Source of the DNA: Gemmiger formicilis
Lineage (GTDB): Bacteria > Bacillota > Clostridia > Oscillospirales > Ruminococcaceae
Direction of reading: 5' to 3'
Length of the DNA: 64,000 nucleotides
NCBI RefSeq assembly: GCF_024462815.1
Contig: NZ_JANGCG010000009.1
Span: forward strand, 42,215-106,214
A program made the translations under genes and the position numbers. This document shows, piece by piece, positions 49,133-57,633 of the stretch. Below the pieces are notes generated by a model. That model saw nothing but the letters and a program-made list of their open reading frames with translations. It was not told the DNA's origin and made no database searches. Each line of letters opens with the position of its first letter. Positions within the stretch are counted from its first letter, which is position 1.

Positions 49133-49495
49133 ATGAAAGATACCGAGCGTCACAACTATATTGGAGATCACATTCGTAAACTGCGAGAAGAAAAAGGCTG
49201 GACACAACAAGTATTAGGCAAAAAGTTGGGCAAGAAGACTTCCACTATCAGTGCCTATGAAACGAATGCCAAGCTTCCGTCTGTCGACTGCCTTATTGAA
49301 ATGGCCGAATTGTTCGATGTATCGCTTGACACACTGGTTTATGGGGATCGTTCAAATATGATTTCTATTCGTGCCTTGCGGCCAGAGCAAAAAGAACTGA
49401 TTTCGGAGCTTACGCAAGTTTTTTCGGCAAGGCACACAACCGCTGAACAGAGGCTTGAATTGTTCAGCAAGATTGTTAGTCACTTATCGCAATAA
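49133..49495 (+). CDS. XRE-family transcriptional regulator
   Basis: The 120-residue protein has an N-terminal Cro/C1-type HTH (IGDHIRKLREEKGWTQQVLG and following, about 9-65, ending LFDVSLDTLVYGD) and a short helical C-terminus. It is transcribed divergently from the agr genes and towards the secreted-protein cassette. It may switch either of them. A terminator follows, so it is a single-gene unit. Confidence 0.85.
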   Translation: MKDTERHNYIGDHIRKLREEKGWTQQVLGKKLGKKTSTISAYETNAKLPSVDCLIEMAELFDVSLDTLVYGDRSNMISIRALRPEQKELISELTQVFSARHTTAEQRLELFSKIVSHLSQ

Positions 49496-49531
49496 TTTAG
49501 AATTCTCATTTTGTGGGCCTATAGATTTTTC

Positions 49532-49565
49532 AACTGCCCAGGTTTAGCAACCGGGGCAGTTTTTT
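49532..49565 (+). terminator. Terminator of the XRE gene
   Basis: AACTGCCCAGG pairs with CCGGGGCAGTT (one mismatch), followed by TTTTTTCT. Confidence 0.75.
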
Positions 49566-49631
49566 CTCGTATTTTATGACAAGCGACTCGGATTTTGTGT
49601 CAATTTTGTGGAAATGAAGATTTTCTTGTGG

Positions 49632-49649
49632 TATCTTGAAGTCAAGATA
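49632..49649 (+). promoter_or_regulatory. Perfect 18-bp inverted repeat before secreted protein 1
   Basis: TATCTTGA, AG, TCAAGATA. It stands about 135 bp upstream of a TATAAT at 49784-49789, which has no good -35 box. This is an activator or repressor site candidate. Confidence 0.5.
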
Positions 49650-49826
49650 AATAGGCGCTCCCGTTACCTAGATTGAAAAGTTCTATATGTATGTAAGCAT
49701 CGGTGCACAGGCGCTTGTAATTGTCCGAATACATGGAACTCTTGAAATACTGCCGAAACGTGGCGAATGTGAAAACTTTTTGGTATAATGAAGTTGTTCC
49801 AAAGAACCGCCATCCACATCTAAGGC

Positions 49827-49990
49827 TCAAGCATCGGTGCGCAGATGCTGAATATATCCGCCCCGAAACAAATCCGATACAAGTTTCTTTCAGAATGGAG
49901 GAATACATCATGAAGAAACTCAGCAAACGTTTTCTCACCCTTGCAATCGCCTGTGTTATGGCTATGGCTATGGCTGTACCGGCGTTTGCC
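49827..49990 (+). repeat. Duplicated leader and signal-peptide segment, copy 1
   Basis: This stretch matches 52004-52167 without gaps, with a handful of changes. It covers the 5' leader (TCAAGCATCGG to the ribosome site GGAGG) and the signal-peptide codons of the two secreted proteins. The sequence conservation stops abruptly after the signal peptide. Confidence 0.8.
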
Positions 49991-50425
49991 GATTTTGACA
50001 ACGGCACGACTCATACCTATCATATCAAGAACAACACCATTGCTGGTGACTATGTGTATCTGAACCTGTATGGCACTGGCGGTGTGTATGCATCGCGTGA
50101 TGTTACCGTTTATCCCCGTACAACGTCGGATGATCAGGTATGGTACATCACGAATAAAGTTTGTGATGTGAAGAAAGTGTATAATAACCGCACGGATACA
50201 AGCGGAAACCGCTATACACTTAACATCAACACTAACACGAATAACTGCAACGTTTATCCTGATTATTCGTCGAATGATGCAGATTCCCGTGTCCAGATTA
50301 TCGGCGATATGGCGCGTTTCTGCATCAAATTGGCTCGTTCTGGTCTGTATGTCCATGCGCTGACCGACTCTACTCATAATGTGCTTTGGAGTTCTTCGAT
50401 CCAGTATTGGAATGAACTTTCGTAA
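49910..50425 (+). CDS. Secreted protein 1 (ricin-like beta-trefoil candidate)
   Basis: ATG 49910 follows GGAGG. The 171-residue product has a signal peptide MKKLSKRFLTLAIACVMAMA (continuing to about residue 26, AFA). The mature part is rich in Thr, Asn, Tyr and Trp and has DDQVWYITNK and NRYTLNINTN. The QxW-like spacing suggests a beta-trefoil lectin fold but the match is weak. Its signal peptide and leader are the same as in secreted protein 2. No catalytic motif is visible. The context (Agr control, ABC transporter, lipoprotein) would fit a secreted effector or bacteriocin-like protein. Confidence 0.65.
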   Translation: MKKLSKRFLTLAIACVMAMAMAVPAFADFDNGTTHTYHIKNNTIAGDYVYLNLYGTGGVYASRDVTVYPRTTSDDQVWYITNKVCDVKKVYNNRTDTSGNRYTLNINTNTNNCNVYPDYSSNDADSRVQIIGDMARFCIKLARSGLYVHALTDSTHNVLWSSSIQYWNELS

Positions 50426-50459
50426 TTTCGGAACTCATTAGAACTGTTTTGGCACTAAA

Positions 50460-50498
50460 CTAAAATGGGCAGACATAGTTTGTGTCTGTCCATTTTAG
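50460..50498 (+). terminator. 16-bp hairpin between secreted protein 1 and lipoprotein 1
   Basis: CTAAAATGGGCAGACA pairs with TGTCTGTCCATTTTAG (one G-U pair) over a 7-base loop. The weak T-run after it suggests partial termination or RNA stabilisation, so that the secreted protein would be made in excess over the lipoprotein. Confidence 0.55.
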
Positions 50499-50519
50499 AA
50501 TACTTTGAGGGAAGTTGTT

Positions 50520-51785
50520 ATGAATAAAAACAAATTTTTATATGTGGCAGCGCTCTTTGGAATGATGGTCTTGGTTTCCTGTTCATCGCATGACAGTGCC
50601 AAGAACGTCACTGTAACCTCTGAACAAAGCGGAGCAGAATCGCAAGCTGCATCGGACATTGTCTCCAAACCGCTGACACTTTTGCAAAGTAATGATGGCT
50701 GGTCTTACGGTGCCGCAGGCGCAAAGGGCTTTTATTTTGTGAGCGCAGCAGTCCGAAGTGACGATTCCACCTCGCTGATGTATTGCGATTACGACACCAT
50801 GCAGCAGCTTTTACTATGCTCCCAACCGAACTGTGCGCACAATACAGCCGCCTGTAACGGGTATCTTCCCTATTCGGCGGGCGGCATCGTGCCGGAAATT
50901 GTCGGTCAAAATCTGGTACTGTTTTATCCGGGCAATGTTCATGCCGAAGAAAACGCAACCCTGCCGCGCATCGAAACGATGGGGTTAGACGGTTCCGACC
51001 GAACCGAAACGATCACCTTTGCAGCCAACCAAGAGTTTCTGCGCCCAATGGTCACAGACGGGGATTTTATTTATGCCTGTATGTGGGAAACCTCCGACAA
51101 CTCAATGGAAAGCTTTCTGGTACGCATCGACCCAACTGCCGGAACCTGCGAAAAGATGTTTTCCATGGACAGCACATGGATCAAAGGCGTTGTAGGTGAT
51201 AAACTGCTTTTGAAAAGCACGTCCGGCGACAACTCGGAATGGTTCACCTATGACCCGGTCACTGGGGAGCAAGCCGTTCTCTATACAGAATCTTCCAGCG
51301 TGTTGCAACCTGCCGCCGTTTACGGTCAAACGCTGGTTTATCAAAAGGGCAATCATTTTCATCTCCTTGACCTTTCCACTGGGCAAGACACCGAATTGGC
51401 GGGGTACACGGTGCCCAATCAGGCAGTCAGCTATGTGAACCTTTACTATGCCGACGATGGCAAACTACTATTTGAGCAATGCTCAAATGCTGGTGCAGAG
51501 TCACAATATGCGGACGGATTTTATGTATTGGAAAGCGACAAGGAACCTTCCCCATGGACATTGACCTACTCGCTCTATGATAAAGATACCGCTTGCGCTG
51601 TCGTTGCAGCGAAAGATGCCGACACCTATCTCGTGGCAGCCGGAGTGCAAGATACTGCCGCTGTGCAGGCAGACGATGGTGCGTCTAAATACGTCTCGAC
51701 CGGCGAGAGGCGCTATGCGCTGATTTCCAAAGCGGACTATTGGTCAGGAAATGCCAACTACCGCGATTTTGAAAAAATCGGCTGA
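50520..51785 (+). CDS. Lipoprotein 1, beta-propeller-like, paired with secreted protein 1
   Basis: ATG 50520 follows GAGGGAAG. The 421-residue protein has a lipobox LVSC (Cys about 21), a Ser/Ala-rich linker, and repeated Trp/Tyr-rich blades, with LLCSQPNCAHNTAACNGYL (about 100) as a Cys-rich turn. The C-terminus has ALISKADYWSGNANYRDFEKIG. The second lipoprotein ends RLIEKSDYWNNIPNY, so the two are paralogues. Function is unknown. As a partner of a secreted protein it might be a receptor or immunity protein (inference). Confidence 0.65.
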   Translation: MNKNKFLYVAALFGMMVLVSCSSHDSAKNVTVTSEQSGAESQAASDIVSKPLTLLQSNDGWSYGAAGAKGFYFVSAAVRSDDSTSLMYCDYDTMQQLLLCSQPNCAHNTAACNGYLPYSAGGIVPEIVGQNLVLFYPGNVHAEENATLPRIETMGLDGSDRTETITFAANQEFLRPMVTDGDFIYACMWETSDNSMESFLVRIDPTAGTCEKMFSMDSTWIKGVVGDKLLLKSTSGDNSEWFTYDPVTGEQAVLYTESSSVLQPAAVYGQTLVYQKGNHFHLLDLSTGQDTELAGYTVPNQAVSYVNLYYADDGKLLFEQCSNAGAESQYADGFYVLESDKEPSPWTLTYSLYDKDTACAVVAAKDADTYLVAAGVQDTAAVQADDGASKYVSTGERRYALISKADYWSGNANYRDFEKIG

Positions 51786-51829
51786 TACGCAAGCATACAA
51801 GATTTTCGCGGACAAGAACGGACGTCACT

Positions 51830-51905
51830 ATGGACCAGATGCATGAAATCGATCTCGACCTGAACGATCTGCGCAATATCTATCTGCTGCCCGCCCCGCT
51901 ATGGC
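51830..51905 (+). pseudogene. 5' remnant of the ABC ATPase gene
   Basis: An ATG at 51830 opens a frame whose first codons read LNDLRNIYLLPAPLW. The intact ABC ATPase at 54154 begins QLTLNDLRKTYLLPAPLL, and the DNA agrees over about 45 bp (GAACGATCTGCGCAA, then CTATCTGCTGCCCGCCCCGCT). After that the similarity stops and the next copy's leader begins. It shows that the first unit of a tandem duplication lost its transporter genes. Confidence 0.75.
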
Positions 51906-52003
51906 ATTGCACGTTTGCGTTCACACACGATTTTCTGTCGCTCGCGCAGTTTTTGCGGGTTTTAAGGGAACGTTGTGGTATCTTACATAGCACAGCAAGG
52001 GCT

Positions 52004-52167
52004 TCAAGCATCGGCGCGCAGATGCTGAATATATCCGCCCCGAAACAAACCTGATACAAGTTTCTTTCAGATTGGAGGAATACATCATGAAGAAACTCAG
52101 TAAGCGTTTTCTCACCCTCGCAATCGCCTGTGTTATGGCTATGGCTATGGCCGTACCGGCGTTTGCA
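52004..52167 (+). repeat. Duplicated leader and signal-peptide segment, copy 2
   Basis: This is the partner of 49827-49990. The same distance (83 bp) separates its left end from the ATG in both copies. Confidence 0.8.
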
Positions 52168-52626
52168 GCGCCAAATGGCAAATTCACATCGAGTGATATT
52201 GGAGAAATAGACACCCCACACGGTCATTATTTTCATTACGGTAATTACTACCTGAACCAATGGGGAAAATCCCCCGTATCCGGTACACGCGTTACCACAT
52301 GGGAAAAGACCGATGACATCACACAGGCTTGGGATATTGTGCCTACCACAACCGGACGTTGGGTTGTGACAACCAATGCAAAGCCCAACCTGGCCCTGAA
52401 CATTTATCGCTCTGGCTCTCAACCGGAAGTAAATGTCGTTGCTTATATGGGAAATGATTATAATGATTGCGTTTTGACCAATGGCAAATTGACTTTGGCA
52501 TATCAAACCGGAACGTACGCCAATTTTGGCGTCACAAAGACAAGCCAAAACACAAGCCCTTATAATACTTATGGTAGAATTTGCCGTTGGACGGGCAATC
52601 CCACAAACTGGACACATGTATCCTGA
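52087..52626 (+). CDS. Secreted protein 2 (ricin-like beta-trefoil candidate)
   Basis: ATG 52087 follows GGAGG. The 179-residue product has the same signal peptide as secreted protein 1 (to about residue 26). The mature part has YYLNQWGKSPVSGTRVTTWE, AWDIVPTTTGRWVV and NLALNIYRSG, which looks like the repeat units of a ricin-type lectin more clearly than protein 1. No enzyme motif is visible. Sequence after the signal peptide is quite different from copy 1, which suggests diversifying selection or recombination. Confidence 0.65.
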   Translation: MKKLSKRFLTLAIACVMAMAMAVPAFAAPNGKFTSSDIGEIDTPHGHYFHYGNYYLNQWGKSPVSGTRVTTWEKTDDITQAWDIVPTTTGRWVVTTNAKPNLALNIYRSGSQPEVNVVAYMGNDYNDCVLTNGKLTLAYQTGTYANFGVTKTSQNTSPYNTYGRICRWTGNPTNWTHVS

Positions 52627-52649
52627 TTTAATGGCAGCAAATTAAAAGA

Positions 52650-52675
52650 CTGGTGATGCTCTGGCATCCATCCAG
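52650..52675 (+). promoter_or_regulatory. Hairpin between secreted protein 2 and lipoprotein 2
   Basis: CTGGTGATGC and GCATCCATCCAG pair (one bulge) over a 4-base loop. It sits where the stronger hairpin 50460-50498 sits in copy 1, which supports a shared regulatory plan. Confidence 0.45.
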
Positions 52676-52699
52676 ATACAATTGCGATAGGGGAGAATC

Positions 52700-54088
52700 A
52701 TGCATAATTCATCGTTTTGTCGAATGGCTTTTACCCTTTGTATTTGTCTGCTGTTTTCCGGATGTGCAGCTTCTCTTTCCGATGCAAACGCCAAAGGAAA
52801 AGAAACTGTCACAGAAAGTACATCGCAGACGGATTCTGTGGATTTGACGCAGCCATCTGACGGAAGTTCTGATGCCGCGCAGATGAAAATCATTTCATCC
52901 GCCAATGGTATTATCGCTTCTGGCATGTTGGGAAATGAAAAGGGCTGCTACGAGGTCTTTGATCGACCTGCCAACGGCGGAAACCTACTATATACCGACT
53001 ATGCTACAAAGAGCCATATTTATCTTTCTAACCAGATTAACGGTGATCACAACAATGAGTCCGATACCAGTTATCTGGAAAGTACAATTGGCGGTTGTTA
53101 TCTTGCCCTAAGTGATGATCACCTTTTTATTTTCAAACTGAACACGCCATCCTTTGCGGCAGACGAAACTTCTGAGCGACAAGGGTATATTGCACGGTGT
53201 AACCTCGATGGTGCAGACCGACAAATCTTGACGAAATTGGCTGCGAATGAATCAATCGTAAGCGGCTGTGTTGCCTGTGACGGCGAAAATCTTTACTATC
53301 TTTCTTGTCTGCTTCAAGACGATGGCACAACAACCCCACGCACATTGATTCAGTTGAAGATTGCCGATGGTACACGACGGGAAATATGCCAACTCGATTC
53401 GGAATCACGACATTTCATCGTCGGAGCGCATCAAGATAAAATTATCCTAAAAAGCATTTTGAATCCGGCCAAGTTAAGCGATGACCTTTCCGCGGATGAT
53501 ATCGTACGCGCTGTCCAAGAGCAGGTACATCAGCTTACACTGCTTTCAACTGATGGTCAACAGCAGGAGCTTTGCCGCTGGAAGCAGGATGAGCGAAGCG
53601 AGATGTTTATGAGCGGGAATATGTACTATTGGGACAAGGAAACGAACGGTCTTTATTGCTGGGATTTGGAAAGCGATACGCCGGAATGTCTGTTCGCCGG
53701 CCCGATTCGTTTCGACGATGAAGTATCTTACGACCGGCTTTCATTAAGTGCAGATTCTTTCGATGGGCATTTGTTGGTCACTGCCGTGCAGGATTCAGAC
53801 GGTCAAGCCGTTTCGTGTGCATTTGATCCAATCAGCAAGTCACTCCAAAAGCTGACTCTGACATCGGATGATGAGAAAAGTGTTTTGATTTTAGCAGAAG
53901 GATCGGAATATTTTCTTGTTAGGTATGGCCTGATGGAATATGAGGTGCCAGACTACGCTCCGGATGGACGCGAAATTACCACTACAATGCTTTTGCCAAA
54001 CCTTCGCCTGATTGAAAAAAGCGATTATTGGAACAATATTCCGAACTACATACTCCTCGATGATTATGTATATAGCAGGAAACCATAA
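52700..54088 (+). CDS. Lipoprotein 2, beta-propeller-like, paired with secreted protein 2
   Basis: ATG 52700 follows GGGGAGAA. The 462-residue product has a lipobox FSGC (Cys about 22), an acidic Ser/Thr linker and repeated blades such as GYIARCNLDGADRQILTKL, DGENLYYLSCLL and GNMYYWDKETNGLYCWDLES. It is a paralogue of lipoprotein 1 (same ending motif, DYW..NY). No enzyme motif is visible. Confidence 0.65.
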   Translation: MHNSSFCRMAFTLCICLLFSGCAASLSDANAKGKETVTESTSQTDSVDLTQPSDGSSDAAQMKIISSANGIIASGMLGNEKGCYEVFDRPANGGNLLYTDYATKSHIYLSNQINGDHNNESDTSYLESTIGGCYLALSDDHLFIFKLNTPSFAADETSERQGYIARCNLDGADRQILTKLAANESIVSGCVACDGENLYYLSCLLQDDGTTTPRTLIQLKIADGTRREICQLDSESRHFIVGAHQDKIILKSILNPAKLSDDLSADDIVRAVQEQVHQLTLLSTDGQQQELCRWKQDERSEMFMSGNMYYWDKETNGLYCWDLESDTPECLFAGPIRFDDEVSYDRLSLSADSFDGHLLVTAVQDSDGQAVSCAFDPISKSLQKLTLTSDDEKSVLILAEGSEYFLVRYGLMEYEVPDYAPDGREITTTMLLPNLRLIEKSDYWNNIPNYILLDDYVYSRKP

Positions 54089-54153
54089 CACGCACTGGAT
54101 GGTTCGATCATTCTTATCTCAACCTTTTGGAACAAAGAAAGCGTATCTCTGCC

Positions 54154-54921
54154 ATGCAACTTACATTGAACGATCTGCGCAAAACCTATCTGCTGCCCGC
54201 CCCGCTGCTGCACCGCCGCGGGCAGGGCAAACCGAAAACCAAGCAGGCTCTGGCCGGGGTGTCGCTCACCCTCGGCCCGGGCCTGTATGGCCTTTTGGGG
54301 CCGAACGGCGCGGGCAAAAGCACGCTGATCGGCATCATCACCGGCGGATTGGCCGCCGATTCGGGCGAGGTGCTGTGGTGCGGCCGCCCTGCGCGGGGCA
54401 TCGCGTTCCGCCGCGTGCTCGGCTATATGCCGCAGCAGCAAGGGTTATACGAAAGCTACACAGGCCGCCGCTTCCTCGCTTACATGGCAGCGCTGAAGGA
54501 AATCCCGCGCGCTGCCGTGCCCGGCGAGGTCGCGCGCGTGGCCGCAGCCGTCAACCTGACCGACGAGCTCGACAAGAGGCTGGCGGCGTACAGCGGCGGC
54601 ATGAAGCAGCGCCTTTTGTTGGCCGCTGCCCTGCTTGGCGACCCCAAGCTGTTGATTTTGGACGAACCGACGGCGGGTCTTGACCCCAAGGAGCGCGTTC
54701 GCCTGCGTGAATTGCTGGCAGATATGGCGAAAGACCGCATTATTCTTGTGGCAACGCACGTTGTTTCGGATGTAGAAACAGTAGCAACCAAAGTTATTCT
54801 TTTGCGCGCCGGCAAGATTGTGGATGCTGCGCCTGTGCCGGAGTTGATTGCCAAATACGCGCCCGGCCAAGGTCTGGAGGATGTCTACCTGAATGTGTTC
54901 GGTGAGGGGGACGGCAAATGA
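54154..54921 (+). CDS. ABC transporter ATPase of the cassette
   Basis: The ATG at 54154 is preferred over a TTG at 54127, since it matches the remnant copy. The 255-residue ATPase has Walker A GPNGAGKST (about 50-58), signature YSGGMKQRLLLAAALLG and Walker B LLILDEPTAGLDPKE, all intact. It resembles lantibiotic/bacitracin-type ATPases (BcrA). GC content rises sharply here compared with the lipoproteins. It overlaps the permease gene by 4 bp. Confidence 0.88.
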   Translation: MQLTLNDLRKTYLLPAPLLHRRGQGKPKTKQALAGVSLTLGPGLYGLLGPNGAGKSTLIGIITGGLAADSGEVLWCGRPARGIAFRRVLGYMPQQQGLYESYTGRRFLAYMAALKEIPRAAVPGEVARVAAAVNLTDELDKRLAAYSGGMKQRLLLAAALLGDPKLLILDEPTAGLDPKERVRLRELLADMAKDRIILVATHVVSDVETVATKVILLRAGKIVDAAPVPELIAKYAPGQGLEDVYLNVFGEGDGK

Positions 54922-57323
54922 GCCTGTTTTTTGCTGAACTCCGCAAGGTATGGGGCGGCAGAGTGTTTCCCGTCCTGCTGGCGATACTGGCATCTGCCAA
55001 TCTTTTGCTGCTGTGGATGGGCACCCGCCCCACCGCCAACCAGCCGCCCGCCGCAGCCTATCGTGCCGTCGGCGCGCAGCTCGACGGCCTGACGATGGAA
55101 GAAAAGGGCGCGTACCTGCACGGGAAATATACCGAGATTGAGAGCCTTGTCAAGATCGGCGGCTTCTACCGCGATATGGCCTACGCCGGCAGCAGCTACC
55201 TGCAAGCCTACCGCGACGAGAACGCTGCGATGTTCGACGCCTACGAGCAGGAATACAAGGACAAAAGCTATACACTGTTCACCGACGACCTGAACACCGA
55301 ATATCGCCTGTTCAATCAGCTGCAGAATGAGTACGATACCGTGGCCGCCTACACCGATTTTCTGGACGGCGTGCAGACCAAGGCGACGCAGCTGGCGGGC
55401 ATCTCGATTTTTCAAAACGACAAAACGGGCTACGACTTAAAGAACATCGAAGCCACGGCCAAGGTGTATGCGGGGCTGACTGCGACCGAGATCGACTATT
55501 ACCCGCAAAAGGGGCTGTACACGGCAATCTCCTACGCCTTTACCGACCTGATTTTGCTGGCATCTATGCTCTTGCTGGCGCTGATCCTTGTGCGGCAGGA
55601 GCGCGACAGCGGACTGCTGAGCCTTGTGCGCAGCCTGCCGGGCGGACGGTTGAAAACAGCCCTTGCCAAGCTGGCGGCATTTGCTGCCAGCTTATTGGTC
55701 GTTCTTACGGTGCTGTATGGGGTCAACCTTGCCTATTGCTCGGCGTCCTTCGGTTTAGGCTCGCTGAATCGCACCATTCAAAGTGTTCCCGCCCTGATGC
55801 GCTGCACGATGCAGATTACGGTCGGGCAGTATCTGCTGCGGTTTTTGCTGGCCAAGTGGGTCGGGGCGTTCGTGATGGGCCTTTGGGTCATGCTGGCCGC
55901 GCTGACCGCGCGCCGCGCCGCCGCGGGCTGGATCGGCGCGTTGGCGCTGCCGTTGGCGATGTACGGCGTGCGCGCGGCTATTCCGGCCACGAGCCACCTC
56001 AACGTGGTTAAATACGCGAACCTCGTCAGCCTGCTGCAGACCAACGAACTGCTCGGCAACTATCGCAACCTGTTCTGGTTTGGCACACCGATCGGGCTGC
56101 CGCTGGTCGAGTGGACGGCGGCGGTGTTCTACGGAGCGCTGTTCGCTGCGGCGTTCTGCACGGTATTCGCCCGCGCACAGCTGCTGCCCGCCGCCAAGCG
56201 CGGCCTTGTGTTGGGGCTGACGCGCAGAACGAAAGCAACCTCTGTTATAAAGGAAGAAGGCCGCAAGCTGTTTGTGCTGAACGGCGCAGCGGTGTTCCTG
56301 GCAGCGTTCTTGGCGTTCGGCGTGTATCAGGGCGTGACGAGCGAGAGCTACATCGACGCCGACGAAATTTATTATGCCTACTACATGAAGCATATCTCCG
56401 GCCCGTGGACGGCAGAGAGCCGCGATTGGCTGACCGCGCAGGGCGAGGAGTTTGCCCCGATGCTGGCCGTGCAGCGGCGCGTGGCGCGCGGAGAGCTGAG
56501 CAACGAGGCAATGCTGGCCTACGGCGCACTGCAGCAGAAGTACAATATTTACCAGCAGGTCGTGCAAAACAATATCAACTACTACTTAAAGGAGCACCCC
56601 GGCGCGTGGCTGGTGTACGAGAGCGGCTACAAAAAGTTGTTCGGCTTCAGCGGTACCGCTGACGTGCAGGACACGCTGTGGGCCGGGCTACTGTGCGCAC
56701 TGTGCTTCAGCGGTCTATTTGCGATGGAGCGTAAGGGTGGAATGGATGAAATTCTGGCATCTACTCCTTTAGGCCGGAAATACACCGTGAAAGCAAAGCT
56801 GCGGCAAAGCACAGCGGTTGCGGCAGTAATAGCTTTCGGAACGGTTTTGCCTCATCTATGGCAGGTTCTGCGCGACTATGGCCTCCCCTCTTTGCTGGGA
56901 CCGGCAATGAGTATCTCCGACTTGCAGGCTGTACCCAAGTTTATAACCCTGTCGGATTTGCTGATTTTCTGGCTAATCTGTCGTTTCGCGGCCTGCCTCT
57001 GCATGAGCCGGATCACCTTATGGCTTGGACAGAAATTGGGGAATTTGCTGACTGCGCTCTTTATCAGTGCAGTTACCTATTGCCTGCCCACACTGCTGAG
57101 CCTTTCCGGAATGAAAAATGGTATCGAGTGGCTGGGATTCTATCCTCTATTCCATGCTGCAGCGCTCTGGCAAAACCAAGGCTATAACGCCAACGGAGAA
57201 AGCTACAACGCAATGTGGATTCCGATTTTTCTGGTATGCGCAGCATTCTTCCTCGCGTGGGCGATTGGTCAGGCTCTTATTGACGATTATGACATGATAG
57301 GTGTTCCAGATGAAGTACTATAA
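54918..57323 (+). CDS. ABC-2-type permease of the cassette
   Basis: The 801-residue permease has two halves: an N-terminal TM, an extracellular region, five TM (about 205-395), then a second large extracellular region (about 465-590) and a five-TM block (about 595-790). Such two-half permeases occur with bacteriocin- or lantibiotic-related ATPases. The last quarter (from about 56720) is more AT-rich than the first, so it may be a mosaic. Its 3' end overlaps the wHTH gene. Substrate could be the secreted proteins or a harmful agent (inference). Confidence 0.78.
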   Translation: MSLFFAELRKVWGGRVFPVLLAILASANLLLLWMGTRPTANQPPAAAYRAVGAQLDGLTMEEKGAYLHGKYTEIESLVKIGGFYRDMAYAGSSYLQAYRDENAAMFDAYEQEYKDKSYTLFTDDLNTEYRLFNQLQNEYDTVAAYTDFLDGVQTKATQLAGISIFQNDKTGYDLKNIEATAKVYAGLTATEIDYYPQKGLYTAISYAFTDLILLASMLLLALILVRQERDSGLLSLVRSLPGGRLKTALAKLAAFAASLLVVLTVLYGVNLAYCSASFGLGSLNRTIQSVPALMRCTMQITVGQYLLRFLLAKWVGAFVMGLWVMLAALTARRAAAGWIGALALPLAMYGVRAAIPATSHLNVVKYANLVSLLQTNELLGNYRNLFWFGTPIGLPLVEWTAAVFYGALFAAAFCTVFARAQLLPAAKRGLVLGLTRRTKATSVIKEEGRKLFVLNGAAVFLAAFLAFGVYQGVTSESYIDADEIYYAYYMKHISGPWTAESRDWLTAQGEEFAPMLAVQRRVARGELSNEAMLAYGALQQKYNIYQQVVQNNINYYLKEHPGAWLVYESGYKKLFGFSGTADVQDTLWAGLLCALCFSGLFAMERKGGMDEILASTPLGRKYTVKAKLRQSTAVAAVIAFGTVLPHLWQVLRDYGLPSLLGPAMSISDLQAVPKFITLSDLLIFWLICRFAACLCMSRITLWLGQKLGNLLTALFISAVTYCLPTLLSLSGMKNGIEWLGFYPLFHAAALWQNQGYNANGESYNAMWIPIFLVCAAFFLAWAIGQALIDDYDMIGVPDEVL

Positions 57324-57627
57324 AAATCTGTCCATAGATGAATCTAACTGTACCGTTAAAAAAGAGGGCCAGCCGATTCGCCTGACTGCCATGGAGTATC
57401 AGCTGTTTGTCACATTGCTCGACTATTCCGGGTGTGTCTGCTCCCGGAATCTTCTGCTGTCATCCGCTTGGCATATCACAGCACCGATTCAGACACGGAC
57501 GGTCGATGTACATATCGCGAAATTACGGAAGAAGCTGGACTTGGGGCAAAATGAATTGAAAACCGTAACGAGGCATGGGTATGCACTTTCTACGCAAGAA
57601 AGCTGTAGAGTAAATCATTCAGCCTGA
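57310..57627 (+). CDS. Orphan winged-helix protein, OmpR/PhoB effector domain only
   Basis: ATG 57310 lies inside the permease end, so translation is coupled. The 105-residue protein is the C-terminal DNA-binding domain of OmpR/PhoB regulators: RLTAMEYQLFVTLLDYSGCVCSR, then TVDVHIAKLRKKLDL, then TRHGYAL. No receiver domain is encoded nearby in frame. It is a stand-alone regulator of the cassette, perhaps controlled by dimerisation or by another partner. Confidence 0.8.
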   Translation: MKYYKNLSIDESNCTVKKEGQPIRLTAMEYQLFVTLLDYSGCVCSRNLLLSSAWHITAPIQTRTVDVHIAKLRKKLDLGQNELKTVTRHGYALSTQESCRVNHSA

Positions 57628-57633
57628 GATTTT

